DNA of 59,978 nucleotides from positions 1 to 59,978 of the forward strand of contig NZ_JAHUWH010000024.1 of NCBI RefSeq assembly GCF_019219095.1, in the 5' to 3' direction. The notes under the pieces were generated by a model. That model saw only the letters and a list, made by a program, of their open reading frames with translations. It did no database searches and was not told the DNA's origin. Position numbers and translations under genes: made by a program. Below are positions 1 through 8,975 of this stretch, one piece after another. Numbering within the stretch: position 1 is the stretch's first letter; the number at the start of each line of letters is the position of its first letter. Source of the DNA: Acidovorax sp. sic0104. Its GTDB lineage: Bacteria > Pseudomonadota > Gammaproteobacteria > Burkholderiales > Burkholderiaceae_C.

Positions 1-767
1 CGCCTGCGGCGCCTGCCACGGCGGCCGGGGCTGCATCGGCCACGTCGGGCGCCGCCTGGCCAGCCACCGGCCTCGGCGCGCCGCTGATGCGCATGGTCAG
101 TGCGCTGGTGCAGCAGGTCACGACCAGCAGCGGTGCGCCGCAGCGTGTGGTGTCAGCGCAGCCTTGGCCGGTGGGTCTGGCGCAGGCGCTGGAGAGCGGC
201 TCCATCGACCCGGAGCAACCCCCGCTGCAGACCTGGCTGGTGCGCCAGGGCACGGCGCAGACGCCCGAAGGACCCCGCGGCTTTGCGCTCACGCTCAGGG
301 TGCCGGTACCCTGGCTGGCCACCCAGCCCGCCCCGCCCCCGGCCGCCGCAGCGGGTGGAGCCGGTGGAGCGGTGCCGGGTGCGTTGCAAGTGCCTTTCGC
401 GGGCGGCGGCCAGGCGCTGCAGTCGGGCGTGATCGCGCTGGTGCTGCAGGGCGCGGATGCTGCGGCGCCCCGCACCAGCGCGCTGCTGGTGCTCGACTTC
501 CAGCCTCAGCTGGCGGCCACGGTGTATGGCCGCGACATGCTGCTGCAGCAACAGGCCGGCCGCCTGGACCCGTGGACGCAGATGGCCGTGCTGCAGGCCA
601 GCGGCCAGGTGCCGCGCGAGGAGGACCGGGCGCGCAACGGCGCTTCGGGGCTGTGCGAGACAGTGGGTTGCCCCTACGCGGCCCGCGCGGAGTGCGCGCA
701 GCCGTTCTGCCTGGCGATGCGGGGCGTGCTGCCCCCTGAGCCGGTCGGGCCTTCGCCAGGCGCATAG
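1..767 (+). CDS. C-terminal part of an unrecognised Ala/Pro-rich protein (5' end off window)
   Basis: The reading frame is open from base 3 and runs to a TGA at 765-767, so the true start lies left of the window; an internal ATG at 87 is probably not the start. The visible 255 residues are rich in Ala, Pro and Gln, with a low-complexity linker followed by a more ordered segment that ends in a four-cysteine stretch (CETVGC, AECAQPFC). No membrane segment is obvious. I do not recognise the family. The Ala/Pro linker and the beta-rich look vaguely recall FliK-type hook-length proteins, but that is a guess. Codon use and GC match the neighbourhood. Confidence 0.6.
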   Translation, partial: PAAPATAAGAASATSGAAWPATGLGAPLMRMVSALVQQVTTSSGAPQRVVSAQPWPVGLAQALESGSIDPEQPPLQTWLVRQGTAQTPEGPRGFALTLRVPVPWLATQPAPPPAAAAGGAGGAVPGALQVPFAGGGQALQSGVIALVLQGADAAAPRTSALLVLDFQPQLAATVYGRDMLLQQQAGRLDPWTQMAVLQASGQVPREEDRARNGASGLCETVGCPYAARAECAQPFCLAMRGVLPPEPVGPSPGA

Positions 768-1025
768 GGGTCCACGGCGTTCTCGGGGCCGGGGGCTCGA
801 AGTCCGGCAGCCCGCGATGCTTCGCAGTCGTCAGCGGCAACATCTTGCCGTGCATGCGATTGGTTCGACCCGTGCAAAGGCCCCGCAGCCAAACTTTCTC
901 CTGAACTGCGGTGATCGCCGGAGAAAGGGGCGACATGCCCGGCCGCGTGCCGTAGTCTGTGCCTTGATTGGCAGCACTACCCGCCCGGCACATGGCATTG
1001 AACGACATCAACGAGACCCGCGAAC

Positions 1026-1667
1026 ATGCGTAATCTCGCGCGCGCGGCCACGCTGTCCCACCCTATGTCTGCCCCGGCGCCGCATGCGGCCGCAGGACTC
1101 TTGCGCATGGACGCCCTGGCCCCGTGCGTGGTGGTGTTGGACCATGGCTGCACGATCCTCCACACAAACAGTGCAGCCCAACACGAATTGGCGGCGGGTG
1201 TCTTCAAGGTCCGGCACGGATGCATTGCCGCGACCGATGCGGGCATGCAGGCCCACCTGGTCAGCGCGGTGGCATTGGCCACGGGTGAGCCGTCTTCAGG
1301 CCCGGCTCGTGCCAGCGTGGTGCGCATGGGCCACGAAGGGGCGGGTCGGCTGTGCAGCGTGATCCCGCTGCTCGCCCACGAACCGCTCGCTCATGCGTCC
1401 GATGCCAGGCCCCAGGCGCTGCTGCTGTGGTCCGGGCCTCGCACCGTGCCGAACGCCAGCCAGTTGTCGGCGGTGTTGCGCGTTTCCGCGAGCGAGGCCC
1501 GTCTTGCCTGGGCGCTCGCTGCAGGCCAGACGGTCAAGGCCTTCGCACAGCTGCAGGGCTGCTCATTGCACACAGCCCGCACGCACCTGAAGAACCTGAT
1601 GCGCAAGACGGGCTGCAGCCGGCAGGTGGAGCTTGTGCAACTGATCCATTCCATTCCTTTTGGCTGA
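1026..1667 (+). CDS. LuxR-type helix-turn-helix transcriptional regulator
   Basis: 213 residues if translation starts at 1026; a second in-frame ATG at 1065 (MSAPAP) is equally possible. The N-terminal two thirds look like a degenerate PAS-type sensor ('VVVLDHGCTILHTNSAAQHEL' region), a layout seen in many stand-alone betaproteobacterial LuxR regulators. The last 65 residues are a LuxR HTH: the scanning segment (SASEARLAWALAAGQT), then the recognition helix region with HTARTHLKNLMRKTG. There is no receiver domain, so it is not a classical response regulator. It faces the MFS gene convergently and has no obvious operon partner. Ligand and targets are unknown. Confidence 0.8.
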   Translation: MRNLARAATLSHPMSAPAPHAAAGLLRMDALAPCVVVLDHGCTILHTNSAAQHELAAGVFKVRHGCIAATDAGMQAHLVSAVALATGEPSSGPARASVVRMGHEGAGRLCSVIPLLAHEPLAHASDARPQALLLWSGPRTVPNASQLSAVLRVSASEARLAWALAAGQTVKAFAQLQGCSLHTARTHLKNLMRKTGCSRQVELVQLIHSIPFG

Positions 1668-1777
1668 ACGGATTGCGCCGGCGAGGGGGGCGATACGGAT
1701 GCGGACCGTGTCCCTGCCACGTGCTGCGGCTGGTGCGTGCCCGCGATGTCGGGCTGCGACGGGCAGGGCACAACACA

Positions 1778-3178
1778 CTACGCGGCGCCCGTGCGGGACC
1801 GGATGTCCGCATGCCGTGACCGCGTGATCGGGTAGGCCACCAGCAGCGGAATTGCCAGCAACAGGCACACCGCGGGCAGCACGCCGGTCATGAGTGTGAT
1901 GCCCTGCAGCGCGCTGGCCGACTGCGCGACGTTGGGCACGTAGCCCGTCACGTCCAGCATGCCGGCCACCATCACCGTGGCCAGCGTGCGCGCCAGCTTG
2001 TCCATCAGGCCATACAGCCCGTAGTACATGCCTGTCTTGCGCTCGCCGGCCTGCATGTGGCCGTGGTCGATGGTGTCGGGCACCATGGCAAAGGGCACGA
2101 TCCAGTGCGCGCCCATGCCGATGCCGATCACGACCAGAATGCCCATGACCATGCGCTGGTCGCCCGGGCCCACCCAGTACAGCGCCACGAGGCCCGCCGC
2201 GCACAGGACCAGGCCCAGCACGTAGGCCCAGTTCTTCTCCCACCGGTCCACCACGTACTTCCACACGAACAGCGACAGGCCCACCACGCCCAGCAGAGTG
2301 CCCATGTAGCGGGGCAGGTCGCCCTTGTCGCCCTGGAGCCGGTAGATCACGAAGTACGCCAGCGCGGCCTGCACCAGCGTGAGCCCCAGGCGCACCAGCG
2401 TCGCGGCGCTCATCAGCAGCAGGAAGGGGCGGTTGTGCAGCGTGGTGCGCAGCGTCTCTCGCACGTTCTCCCACATGGGCTCGCGCGGCCCGTGGTCGCC
2501 GTCCGCACTGCCGTGGGCGCTGCCGCCGGGCTCGCGCACGCGCCAGGCCACCACGGCCACGGCCACGCCGGCAGCCAGGCCGAAGCACGAGCCCGCCAGC
2601 GCATAGCCGGTGCGGGCGTCCGGCGCGGCACGCACCAGCACGGGCATGAGCACGCTGCCCGCAAAGAAGCCCAGCAGCGCGCCCATGGAGGCATAGGCCG
2701 TGAGGCTGGTGCGCTCGTCGTAGTCGGTGGTCATGTTCGCGGCCATGGCCTGGTAGGGCAGCTGCACCAGGGTCATGAGCGTGTCGAACACCGTGTAGGT
2801 GATGGCGATCCACAGGAATGCGGCCACGGGCGAGAGGCCCGGCGGCACCATCCACACGGCGGCCGCCGCGATGCCCAGCGGGATGGCGCCATAGATCAGG
2901 TAGACCCGGTGGCGCCCCCAGCGCGAGCGCGTGCGGTCGGTCATCCAGCCGAACAGCGGGTCGTTGACGGTGTCCCACACCTTGCCCACCAGCAGCGCCG
3001 CGCCCGCCACCGCAGGGGCGACAAGCGCCACGTCGGTGTAGAAGATCATGAGCATGAAGTTCATCGCCGCGATCAGCATCTGCAGGCCGACATTGCCGAC
3101 CGCGTAGCTGAGCTTGGTGCCAAGGGTGAGGGGCGATGCGTGGGCGGTGGCGGCGCCGGGCACGCTGCCTTGCGGCAT
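1778..3178 (-). CDS. MFS transporter, glycoside-pentoside-hexuronide (GPH/MelB-like) cation symporter family
   Basis: 466 residues with about 12 hydrophobic segments. The N-terminal region carries the MelB-family pattern: KLSYAVGN, then DTVNDPLFGWMTDRTRSRWGRHR in the first cytoplasmic loop, the family signature that includes the cation-site aspartates. Proteins of this family import sugars or other small organic molecules with Na+ or H+ across the inner membrane. The ATG at 3178 shares its A with the TGA of the upstream acyl-CoA ligase (TGATG), so the two genes are translationally coupled; a GTG one codon earlier is less likely. Coupling to a ligase suggests an organic-acid or acyl substrate, but this is inference. 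Confidence 0.85.
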   Translation of the reverse strand: MPQGSVPGAATAHASPLTLGTKLSYAVGNVGLQMLIAAMNFMLMIFYTDVALVAPAVAGAALLVGKVWDTVNDPLFGWMTDRTRSRWGRHRVYLIYGAIPLGIAAAAVWMVPPGLSPVAAFLWIAITYTVFDTLMTLVQLPYQAMAANMTTDYDERTSLTAYASMGALLGFFAGSVLMPVLVRAAPDARTGYALAGSCFGLAAGVAVAVVAWRVREPGGSAHGSADGDHGPREPMWENVRETLRTTLHNRPFLLLMSAATLVRLGLTLVQAALAYFVIYRLQGDKGDLPRYMGTLLGVVGLSLFVWKYVVDRWEKNWAYVLGLVLCAAGLVALYWVGPGDQRMVMGILVVIGIGMGAHWIVPFAMVPDTIDHGHMQAGERKTGMYYGLYGLMDKLARTLATVMVAGMLDVTGYVPNVAQSASALQGITLMTGVLPAVCLLLAIPLLVAYPITRSRHADIRSRTGAA

Positions 3179-4836
3179 CACGGAGCCACCGCCGGAGTGG
3201 GCGCGGGCACGGCAGCAGGCACGAACGACGGGGCGGCGGCGCGGGGCGGCGCGGCTTCGAGCATCAGCCGCACTTCTCGCCGCAGCATCTTGTTGAGGAA
3301 GCTGCGCGGGATTTCATCGACGATGCGCACGTCGTCAGGTTGCAGGTGCGCGGGCAACTCCTTCGCCAGGTACTGCGCCACTTCGCCTTCCAGCGCCCGC
3401 CTGTCGTGGCCGGTGCGCCATTTCTGGCGCACGCTCAGCACCAGCACCGCCTGCGTGCCATGCTGCACCAGGCAAGCCTCCTTGACCGAGGGGTGGGTGT
3501 GGGCCACTTCTTCCACTTCGCGCGGATTCAACAGCTGGCCGTTGCGCGAGACCCGGTCGGCGCTGCGCCCCAGCACGTGCAGGTAGCCGTCCTTGTCGAA
3601 GTAGCCCAGGTCGCCCATCACCACCCAGCCGTCGCGCAGCGTCTCCTGGGTCTTCTCGGGGTCGAGCCAGTAGCCGTCGAAGCGCACGGGCGTCAGCACC
3701 GTGATCAGGCCCATCTCGCCCTGCGACAGCGGCTGGAAGTCGTCGTCGCGAATGACGACCTGCACGCCGGGCATGACCCGGCCCACGGTGGAGAGCACGT
3801 CGAGCCCGAGCGGGTTGCCCTGTGCATCCACGTGCTGGTGCGGCAGCAGCCAGGTGATGGGCGGCAGCGCCTCCAGGCAGCCGTAGCCCTGCTGGAAGAT
3901 CGGCCCGAAGCGGCGGATGGCCTCGGCGATCTTGGGGGCGGGCGTCATCTCGGAGCCGTAGGGCACATGGGTGAGCGAGGACAGGTCGTACTGGTCCAGC
4001 GTGGGCTCGTCCAGCAGGTCGATGATGGCCGATGGCGAGAGGAAGGCACGAGATACGCGGTGCTTCTGGATCAGCGCGGCAAGGGTCGCGGCGCTGAAGT
4101 CCTCGGGCATCACCAGTGCTGCGCCCGACAGCAGCGTGGGCAGCACCAGGCCAGAGCCCGGACCGGTGAGCGGCAGGCCCAGCATGTTCACGTCGGGCCT
4201 GTCCGGCGGTGGCGCAAAGTTGATGGACCGTGCGATGAAGCGCACGCTGTCCAGGTACTTGCGGTTGCTGTAGCCGATGGACTTGGGCAGGCCCGTGGTG
4301 CCAGAGGTCATGTGCAGGGCGAAGATGTCGTCTTCGTGCACATCGACCTCGCTGCGCACGGGCGCATGCTGGGCCAGTGCCTCTTCATAGTCCTTGCCGA
4401 TCGCCAGGGTGCGCAGGCCGGGCAGCTTCTCGCGCACGGCCTGCAGGATGGGGGCGCTCAGCAGCGGGTCGTGGATGAACAGGGTGGGCTTGACGCGGCC
4501 GATGGTGGTAAGTGCCGCATCGGCGGGTAGGTGCTTGTGAAAACTCGCGAAGATGGTGCCGTTCTCGAACGTTGCCAGCCTCGCTTCGTACTGCTCGCCC
4601 GTCTCTGGCAGCAGGGTGAACACCACGTCGCCCTTCTTCACACCCTGCGCCTGCATCCAGGCCTGCAGCCGATACACCCGGTCTTGCAACTGCCGGTAGG
4701 TGAGCGTGCCGCGCCGGTCAATGAGCGCCGGCTTGTCTGGATGGCGAAAGTAGGCCAGCCGGGCCACGGAGCGCGCCGTGCGCAGCCGGTCTAGGAGAAA
4801 GCGCGCAACAAAGCTGCGCAGTGAGGGTAAAGCCAC
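3178..4836 (-). CDS. AMP-dependent acyl-CoA synthetase/ligase family protein
   Basis: 552 residues from a GTG start. It belongs to the ANL adenylating superfamily: the P-loop-like motif TSGTTGLPK is at about residues 177-185, the YG-LE adenine motif region reads YGCLEALP, and the C-terminal hinge reads GDLGYFDKDGYLHVLGRSAD. Such enzymes activate a carboxylate with ATP and normally transfer it to CoA. The catalytic A10 lysine region near the C-terminus (PRSFLNKMLRREVR) is present. The substrate cannot be told from sequence. The GTG start is preferred because GGGAG lies 6 nt upstream; a TTG 33 nt further upstream has no ribosome site. It is cotranscribed with the downstream MFS gene. Confidence 0.85.
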   Translation of the reverse strand: MALPSLRSFVARFLLDRLRTARSVARLAYFRHPDKPALIDRRGTLTYRQLQDRVYRLQAWMQAQGVKKGDVVFTLLPETGEQYEARLATFENGTIFASFHKHLPADAALTTIGRVKPTLFIHDPLLSAPILQAVREKLPGLRTLAIGKDYEEALAQHAPVRSEVDVHEDDIFALHMTSGTTGLPKSIGYSNRKYLDSVRFIARSINFAPPPDRPDVNMLGLPLTGPGSGLVLPTLLSGAALVMPEDFSAATLAALIQKHRVSRAFLSPSAIIDLLDEPTLDQYDLSSLTHVPYGSEMTPAPKIAEAIRRFGPIFQQGYGCLEALPPITWLLPHQHVDAQGNPLGLDVLSTVGRVMPGVQVVIRDDDFQPLSQGEMGLITVLTPVRFDGYWLDPEKTQETLRDGWVVMGDLGYFDKDGYLHVLGRSADRVSRNGQLLNPREVEEVAHTHPSVKEACLVQHGTQAVLVLSVRQKWRTGHDRRALEGEVAQYLAKELPAHLQPDDVRIVDEIPRSFLNKMLRREVRLMLEAAPPRAAAPSFVPAAVPAPTPAVAP

Positions 4837-4842
4837 CGTAAT

Positions 4843-4847
4843 CTCCC
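4843..4847 (-). promoter_or_regulatory. Ribosome binding site fixing the GTG start of the acyl-CoA ligase
   Basis: On the minus strand GGGAG ends 6 nt before the GTG at 4836-4834. The in-frame TTG at 4869 lacks any purine-rich site, so the shorter protein is favoured. Confidence 0.6.
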
Positions 4848-5035
4848 GAAAGAGGCGTGAAGAAAGCAAGGAAGTTTTTCACGACCGGTCGTAGCAAGAG
4901 ATGACCATTTGTATGTACGCGTATCTTTTCGTTTCCAATCCGGCTGTGCGGCTGCTTTGCGCTCTCGAACGGTCTTTTCGGTGAGATGACGTCAGTCCCG
5001 CGCAACAGCTAGCGCGCTGCGCGCCCGCCGCATGA

Positions 5036-5072
5036 AAAAACCGCCAGGGCCGGATCACGGCCACTGGCGGTT
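5036..5072 (-). terminator. Rho-independent terminator downstream of gdhA
   Basis: Arms AACCGCCAG (5039-5047) and CTGGCGGTT (5064-5072) pair perfectly, with further GGCC/GGCC pairing inside. On the minus strand the hairpin is followed by a run of six T. It lies between gdhA and the acyl-CoA ligase, both on the minus strand, and would separate their transcripts. The stretch 4837-5035 then holds the ligase promoter, which I cannot place exactly. Confidence 0.75.
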
Positions 5073-5150
5073 AATTTGTATGACTCGTCTCCGGATGGAA
5101 GACGATCACATTCGGTGACTGCGTCACCTAAGGGCGTGAACAAAGACCAG

Positions 5151-5236
5151 CGCACCCGTGGATCTGGCTCAGCCAGTCCACCGGGTGCGTCCCCCCTCGG
5201 GGGGGAAGCGGCGCAGCCGCACAGGGAGGCTCAGGG
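5151..5236 (-). repeat. Dispersed double-hairpin repeat, copy 1
   Basis: An imperfect palindrome CACCCG...ATCTGGCT c AGCCAG TCCACCGGGTG (5153-5188) is followed by a C-run/G-run and a small GCGGC-GCA-GCCGC hairpin, ending in GGCTCAGGG. A second copy with the same order of parts lies at 50262-50338. Here the end of the repeat contains the gdhA stop codon (TCA on the plus strand, 5231-5233). Base changes between copies largely keep the stems paired. The element probably acts as a transcript end or mRNA-stabilising structure. Confidence 0.6.
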
Positions 5237-6550
5237 ATACAGTCCGCGCATCTCGCGGGCATGCAGGATGCGCTGGCAGGCCACGATGAAGGTGGCGGTG
5301 CGCAGGCTTACCTTGTGCTCCTGCGACACCTGCCAGATGCCGGCGAAGGCCTCTTGCATGATGCGCACCAGGCGGGCGTTGATCTCGTCCTCGCTCCAGA
5401 AGAAGCTGGAGAAATCCTGCACCCATTCGAAGTAGCTCACCGTCACGCCGCCGGCGTTGGCGATCACGTCGGGCAGCACCAGCACGCCCTTGTCGTTCAG
5501 GATGTCGTCGGCTTCGGTGGTCGTGGGGCCGTTGGCGCCTTCGATCACGAGCTTGGCCTTGATCTGGCCTGCGTTGTCCTTGGTGATCTGGCCTTCCAGG
5601 GCTGCAGGGATCAGGATCTCGCAATCCACGCCCCAGAACTCTTCGGGCTTCATCACATCGGCGCCGGCAAAGCCGCCCACGCCACCACGGGTCTTCACAT
5701 GCGCGAGCAGGGCGGGTACGTCCACGCCGTTGCCGTTGAAGATGGTGCCGGTGTGGTCCTGCACGGCCACCACCTTGGCGCCCGCTTCGGCAAACAGCTT
5801 GGCGGCAATGCCGCCCACGTTGCCAAAGCCCTGCACCGCCACGCGGGCACCGGCCAGCGCCAGGCCGGTCAGCTTGGCGGCTTCGACACCCACGGTGTAC
5901 ACGCCGCGGCCGGTGGCCTCCACGCGGCCCAGCGAGCCGCCCAGGTCCACGGGCTTGCCGGTGACCACGCCGGTGGCGGTGGCTCCGGTGTTCATCGAAT
6001 ACGTGTCCATCATCCAGGCCATGACCTGGCCGTTGGTGTTCACGTCGGGCGCAGGGATGTCCTTGGACGGGCCGATCAAGAGGCCGATCTCGCTGGTGTA
6101 GCGGCGCGTCAGGCGCTCCAGTTCACCCAGCGACAGTTTCTTGGGGTCCACGCGGATGCCGCCCTTGGCGCCACCGTAAGGCACGTTCACCGCAGCGTTC
6201 TTCACCGACATCCAGGCCGACAAAGCCATCACTTCGGACAGCGTCACGTCCTGGTGAAAACGCACACCGCCCTTGCCGGGGCCGCGGCTCAGGTTGTGCT
6301 GCACGCGGTAGCCTTCGTAGTGCGCGATGGTGCCGTTGTCCAGCTCGATCGGCACGTCCACGATCAGGATGCGCTTGGGGCGCTTGAGCGTTTCCACCCA
6401 GCGCGCCAGGTTGCCCAGGTAGGGCGTGACGCGGTCAACCTGCTGCAGGTAGTTGCCCCAGGGGCCGAGGTGGTCGGCTTGCAGGTAGGAGGGCAGGCTG
6501 TGGACGGCGCCCGCAGTGGCGGTGCCGGGGGCGCCGGAGGATGAAGACAT
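5231..6550 (-). CDS. gdhA: Glutamate dehydrogenase (Glu/Leu/Phe/Val dehydrogenase family)
   Basis: 439 residues, normal length for hexameric bacterial glutamate dehydrogenase, a cytoplasmic enzyme interconverting glutamate with 2-oxoglutarate and ammonia. The N-terminal dimerisation domain carries [10 protein letters not shown] and the active-site segment [15 protein letters not shown] with the catalytic lysine. The C-terminal Rossmann domain carries [11 protein letters not shown]. The acidic residue after the second beta strand (VVAVQDHTG) points to a protein that may favour NAD, but cofactor choice is not settled from sequence. The ATG at 6550 has AAGGAAC upstream. Monocistronic: a terminator follows, and the upstream gene has its own spacer. 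Confidence 0.93.
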   Translation of the reverse strand: MSSSSGAPGTATAGAVHSLPSYLQADHLGPWGNYLQQVDRVTPYLGNLARWVETLKRPKRILIVDVPIELDNGTIAHYEGYRVQHNLSRGPGKGGVRFHQDVTLSEVMALSAWMSVKNAAVNVPYGGAKGGIRVDPKKLSLGELERLTRRYTSEIGLLIGPSKDIPAPDVNTNGQVMAWMMDTYSMNTGATATGVVTGKPVDLGGSLGRVEATGRGVYTVGVEAAKLTGLALAGARVAVQGFGNVGGIAAKLFAEAGAKVVAVQDHTGTIFNGNGVDVPALLAHVKTRGGVGGFAGADVMKPEEFWGVDCEILIPAALEGQITKDNAGQIKAKLVIEGANGPTTTEADDILNDKGVLVLPDVIANAGGVTVSYFEWVQDFSSFFWSEDEINARLVRIMQEAFAGIWQVSQEHKVSLRTATFIVACQRILHAREMRGLYP

Positions 6551-6711
6551 GGTGAGTTCCTTGTGGGATCAGTTCAAGCCGCGAAGCTTATGCCTGCGCA
6601 TTCACCCTGTCTAAGGCCGGAGTGTTTGTGGGTTATGCGTTTGGTGCATAACGTGCGGAGAGCACCCGTTCATGCGGCATTGCAGCAAAAACAGGTGCCT
6701 GCCGCGATGGC

Positions 6712-7605
6712 TCATTCGATCTTGAGACCGGCCAGCGCGGGGTCGCCTTCGGGGTAGCGCAGGTCCAGGTTCTGCAGCACCTCGCGCAGCACCGTGGCGA
6801 TCATGAGGTTGCGATGCGTCTTGGAGTCGGCGGGCACGATGGTCCAGGGCGCCCACGGGGTGTGGGTGGCGGACAAAAGTGCTTCGTAGGCGCGCTGGTA
6901 TTCGGCCCATTGCTTGCGCACCTCGATGTCGCCCTGGCTGAACTTCCAGTGTTTTGCCGGGTCGTCCAGGCGCTCCTGCAGGCGCTTTTTCTGCTCGTCG
7001 GCGCTGATGTGCAGCAAGAACTTGAGCACCACGGTGCCCGTTTCGCTGAGCATGCGCTCGAAGTCGTTGATGTGGGACAGGCGCTGCTGCTGCTGCTCGG
7101 GCGTGACCCAGCGGTTGACCACCGGTACCAGCACGTCCTCGTAGTGGCTGCGGTTGAACACGGTGATGTCGCCCGCCTGCGGCACCTGCTGGTGGATGCG
7201 CCAGAGGTAGTCGCGGGCGCGCTCCGGCTCGGTGGGCGCCTTCCAGCCCACGGCGTGCACGCCCAGTGCGCTCATGCGGCCAAACACGCCGCGGATGGTG
7301 CCGTCCTTGCCCGAGGTGTCGGTGCCCTGCAGCACCACCAGGAGCTTGTAGCGCTTGTCGGCGTAGAACAGGTCCTGCAGCGCATCGAGTTCTGTGGCCA
7401 GCGCCTCGACCGCAGCCTTGTCTTCGGACTTGCTGCCCAGCGAAAACGGCTTGGCTCCGGGGTCGTAGTCACCCAGCGATGCGCCGCGCTGCGGCTGTCC
7501 GCGGCTGCCGTCCTGGCCGTCAGCGGCTGTGGGTTTGCCTGGCTGCCATTGCGACCACAGGTCGGCGGTCTTGCTGCGGGATTTGGGGATCAGGGGTGAG
7601 GGCAT
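6712..7605 (-). CDS. Polyphosphate kinase 2 (PPK2) family protein
   Basis: 297 residues from the ATG at 7605 (MPSPLIPKSRSK); the frame is open 120 nt further upstream but that extension looks like untranslated DNA. PPK2 enzymes transfer phosphate between polyphosphate and nucleotides. The Walker A segment (LQGTDTSGKDGTIRG), the lid arginines (PTEPERARDYLWR) and the Walker B-like segment (VFNRSHYEDVL) are all present in the right order. The length fits a single-domain PPK2; whether it prefers nucleoside mono- or diphosphates (class I, II or III) cannot be settled here. It stands alone between gdhA and the GlxA-like regulator. The 222 bp upstream hold nothing I recognise. Confidence 0.9.
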   Translation of the reverse strand: MPSPLIPKSRSKTADLWSQWQPGKPTAADGQDGSRGQPQRGASLGDYDPGAKPFSLGSKSEDKAAVEALATELDALQDLFYADKRYKLLVVLQGTDTSGKDGTIRGVFGRMSALGVHAVGWKAPTEPERARDYLWRIHQQVPQAGDITVFNRSHYEDVLVPVVNRWVTPEQQQQRLSHINDFERMLSETGTVVLKFLLHISADEQKKRLQERLDDPAKHWKFSQGDIEVRKQWAEYQRAYEALLSATHTPWAPWTIVPADSKTHRNLMIATVLREVLQNLDLRYPEGDPALAGLKIE

Positions 7606-7827
7606 GGATGTGATGGACGATGCGTTGATGTGGCGCAGGTTAGTGCAACGGGGCACGTTGCACAAATGGTCTGCGTGGGCCGGTGCCTGTTGCCATGGGT
7701 CGTGCCGACCGTCCAGGCGAACCATGGCCCGCTGCGGCAGGTTCGCGGCAGGCCAAGCCGCGTGCGCAACCGGGTGACGCAGCTACAGCGGTGAGGGGGC
7801 GGGCCCGGTGCGAGCGTGGTGAGGGCG

Positions 7828-8811
7828 TCACCGCTGCGCCATGCGGTAGGCCAGCGGAGTCTGCCCCGTGGCCTGGCGGAAAGCGCGGTGCAGGCCCGCC
7901 TCGCTCGCAAAGCCCAGGTCCTCGGCAATGCGTTTCAAGGGCTGCGCCGTATCGCACAGTGCTTCGCTGGCCTGGCGCAGCTTGATGCGGCGCATCCAAT
8001 GGGCGGCCGACAGCCCCGTGTGGGTCTGCACCCGGCGTGCCAGTGTGCGGGGAGACATCCCCAGCGCGTCCGCCAGGGCCGGTAGCCGCACTCGGGTGGC
8101 GGGGCTGCGCTGCACCCAGAGCATGGCGCGGCGCAGGTCGCCGTCTGTCGTGGCCATGAGGTCCTGCCCCGCGAACGCCGGGTGGGTGGTGCGCGGGCGG
8201 GGCAGCATCAGCAGCGCCTGCACGTCCGCCAGAGCCTCGGGCGGCAGCAGCGCGCCCAATGCATGCAGCATCAGCGGGAGGTAGCCGTTCGCGCTAGCCG
8301 CCGTGGTGGTGGTGCCGTCGTGCACCAGGGGCTCGTCAAAGCGCCATTGCACGGTGCCGAACTGCCGCTCCAGCGCGGCGCGCAGCCACCAGGTGGCGGT
8401 GGCACTGTGCCCGCGCAGGCGGCCGCTGGCCGCCGCCAGCGCCACTCCCGCGCAGTAGCTCCACACCTGCGTGCGGCGGGGGAGGGCCGCAAGGGCCTGC
8501 ACCACCGGGGCCAGCTGCTGCAGCGGCACCGCGAGGCCATCGGTGGACGACAGCCACAGGCCGGGGACCAGCACCGCGTCCACCTCAGCCCCTGCCAGCC
8601 GTGCCGAGGGTGTGAGTGCAGGCCCTTGCCAGGTCGGCACGGGCTGCAGGTCTGCGCTTACCCACAGCGTCTGCACCAGGGGCCGCTGCACCCGTAGGCC
8701 GGCCGCGCGGGCGATGTCGGCGGCGGCGAACAGGCCGGCCGGCATGCAGCCGGGGTACAGCAGCAGACCCAGGCGAAGCGGGGCGGCGGGCGCAGTCGTG
8801 GGCTGGGGCAT
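7828..8811 (-). CDS. GlxA-like transcriptional regulator (DJ-1/PfpI domain plus AraC HTH)
   Basis: 327 residues from the ATG at 8811 (MPQPTTAP). The N-terminal 190 residues resemble the DJ-1/PfpI fold, including the nucleophile-elbow-like WSYCAGVALAAASG. The C-terminal 100 residues are a double AraC HTH (LADALGMSPRTLARRVQTHTG, then RIAEDLGFASEAGLHRAFRQATG). GlxA-type proteins are activators with a non-catalytic amidotransferase-like sensor. An in-frame TTG at 8859 would add 16 residues encoded partly by a 13-C tract; the ATG is preferred because those residues are unconserved-looking Pro/Phe. It is divergent from the MBL hydrolase gene and may control it. Confidence 0.85.
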   Translation of the reverse strand: MPQPTTAPAAPLRLGLLLYPGCMPAGLFAAADIARAAGLRVQRPLVQTLWVSADLQPVPTWQGPALTPSARLAGAEVDAVLVPGLWLSSTDGLAVPLQQLAPVVQALAALPRRTQVWSYCAGVALAAASGRLRGHSATATWWLRAALERQFGTVQWRFDEPLVHDGTTTTAASANGYLPLMLHALGALLPPEALADVQALLMLPRPRTTHPAFAGQDLMATTDGDLRRAMLWVQRSPATRVRLPALADALGMSPRTLARRVQTHTGLSAAHWMRRIKLRQASEALCDTAQPLKRIAEDLGFASEAGLHRAFRQATGQTPLAYRMAQR

Positions 8812-8833
8812 GGGAGTCAGCGGGAAAAAAGGA

Positions 8834-8846
8834 GGGGGGGGGGGGG
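8834..8846. repeat. 13-base G (minus strand C) homopolymer upstream of the GlxA-like gene
   Basis: An uninterrupted run of 13 G on the plus strand lies 23-35 bp upstream of the ATG at 8811, in the leader of the regulator and between two divergent genes. Such runs are prone to slippage. A change in length would alter promoter or leader spacing and, if the upstream TTG is used, the reading frame. Confidence 0.9.
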
Positions 8847-8975
8847 CCGGAAATGACAAGAAGCTGTCAGATCAGGCCATTCTCGCGCAGGCCGTGAAAT
8901 CCAACAATCGTCCTCGTACCTGGCCTCCTGAGCCTTGAGCCACTTTCCCCATCCATACGCTGCGAGCCCACCACC

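Noticed and set aside
2057..3586. 509-codon plus-strand frame opposite the MFS transporter and ligase
   Set aside because: Low-complexity His/Arg/Ala protein; the opposite strand encodes recognised families with coupled starts.
7606..7725. 40-residue N-terminal extension of the PPK2 protein
   Set aside because: The PPK2 family starts near the ATG at 7605; the extension reads like untranslated DNA.
8812..8859. TTG start adding 16 residues to the GlxA-like regulator
   Set aside because: The added part is Pro/Phe coded by the C tract and has no ribosome site; kept only as a possibility in the finding on the tract.
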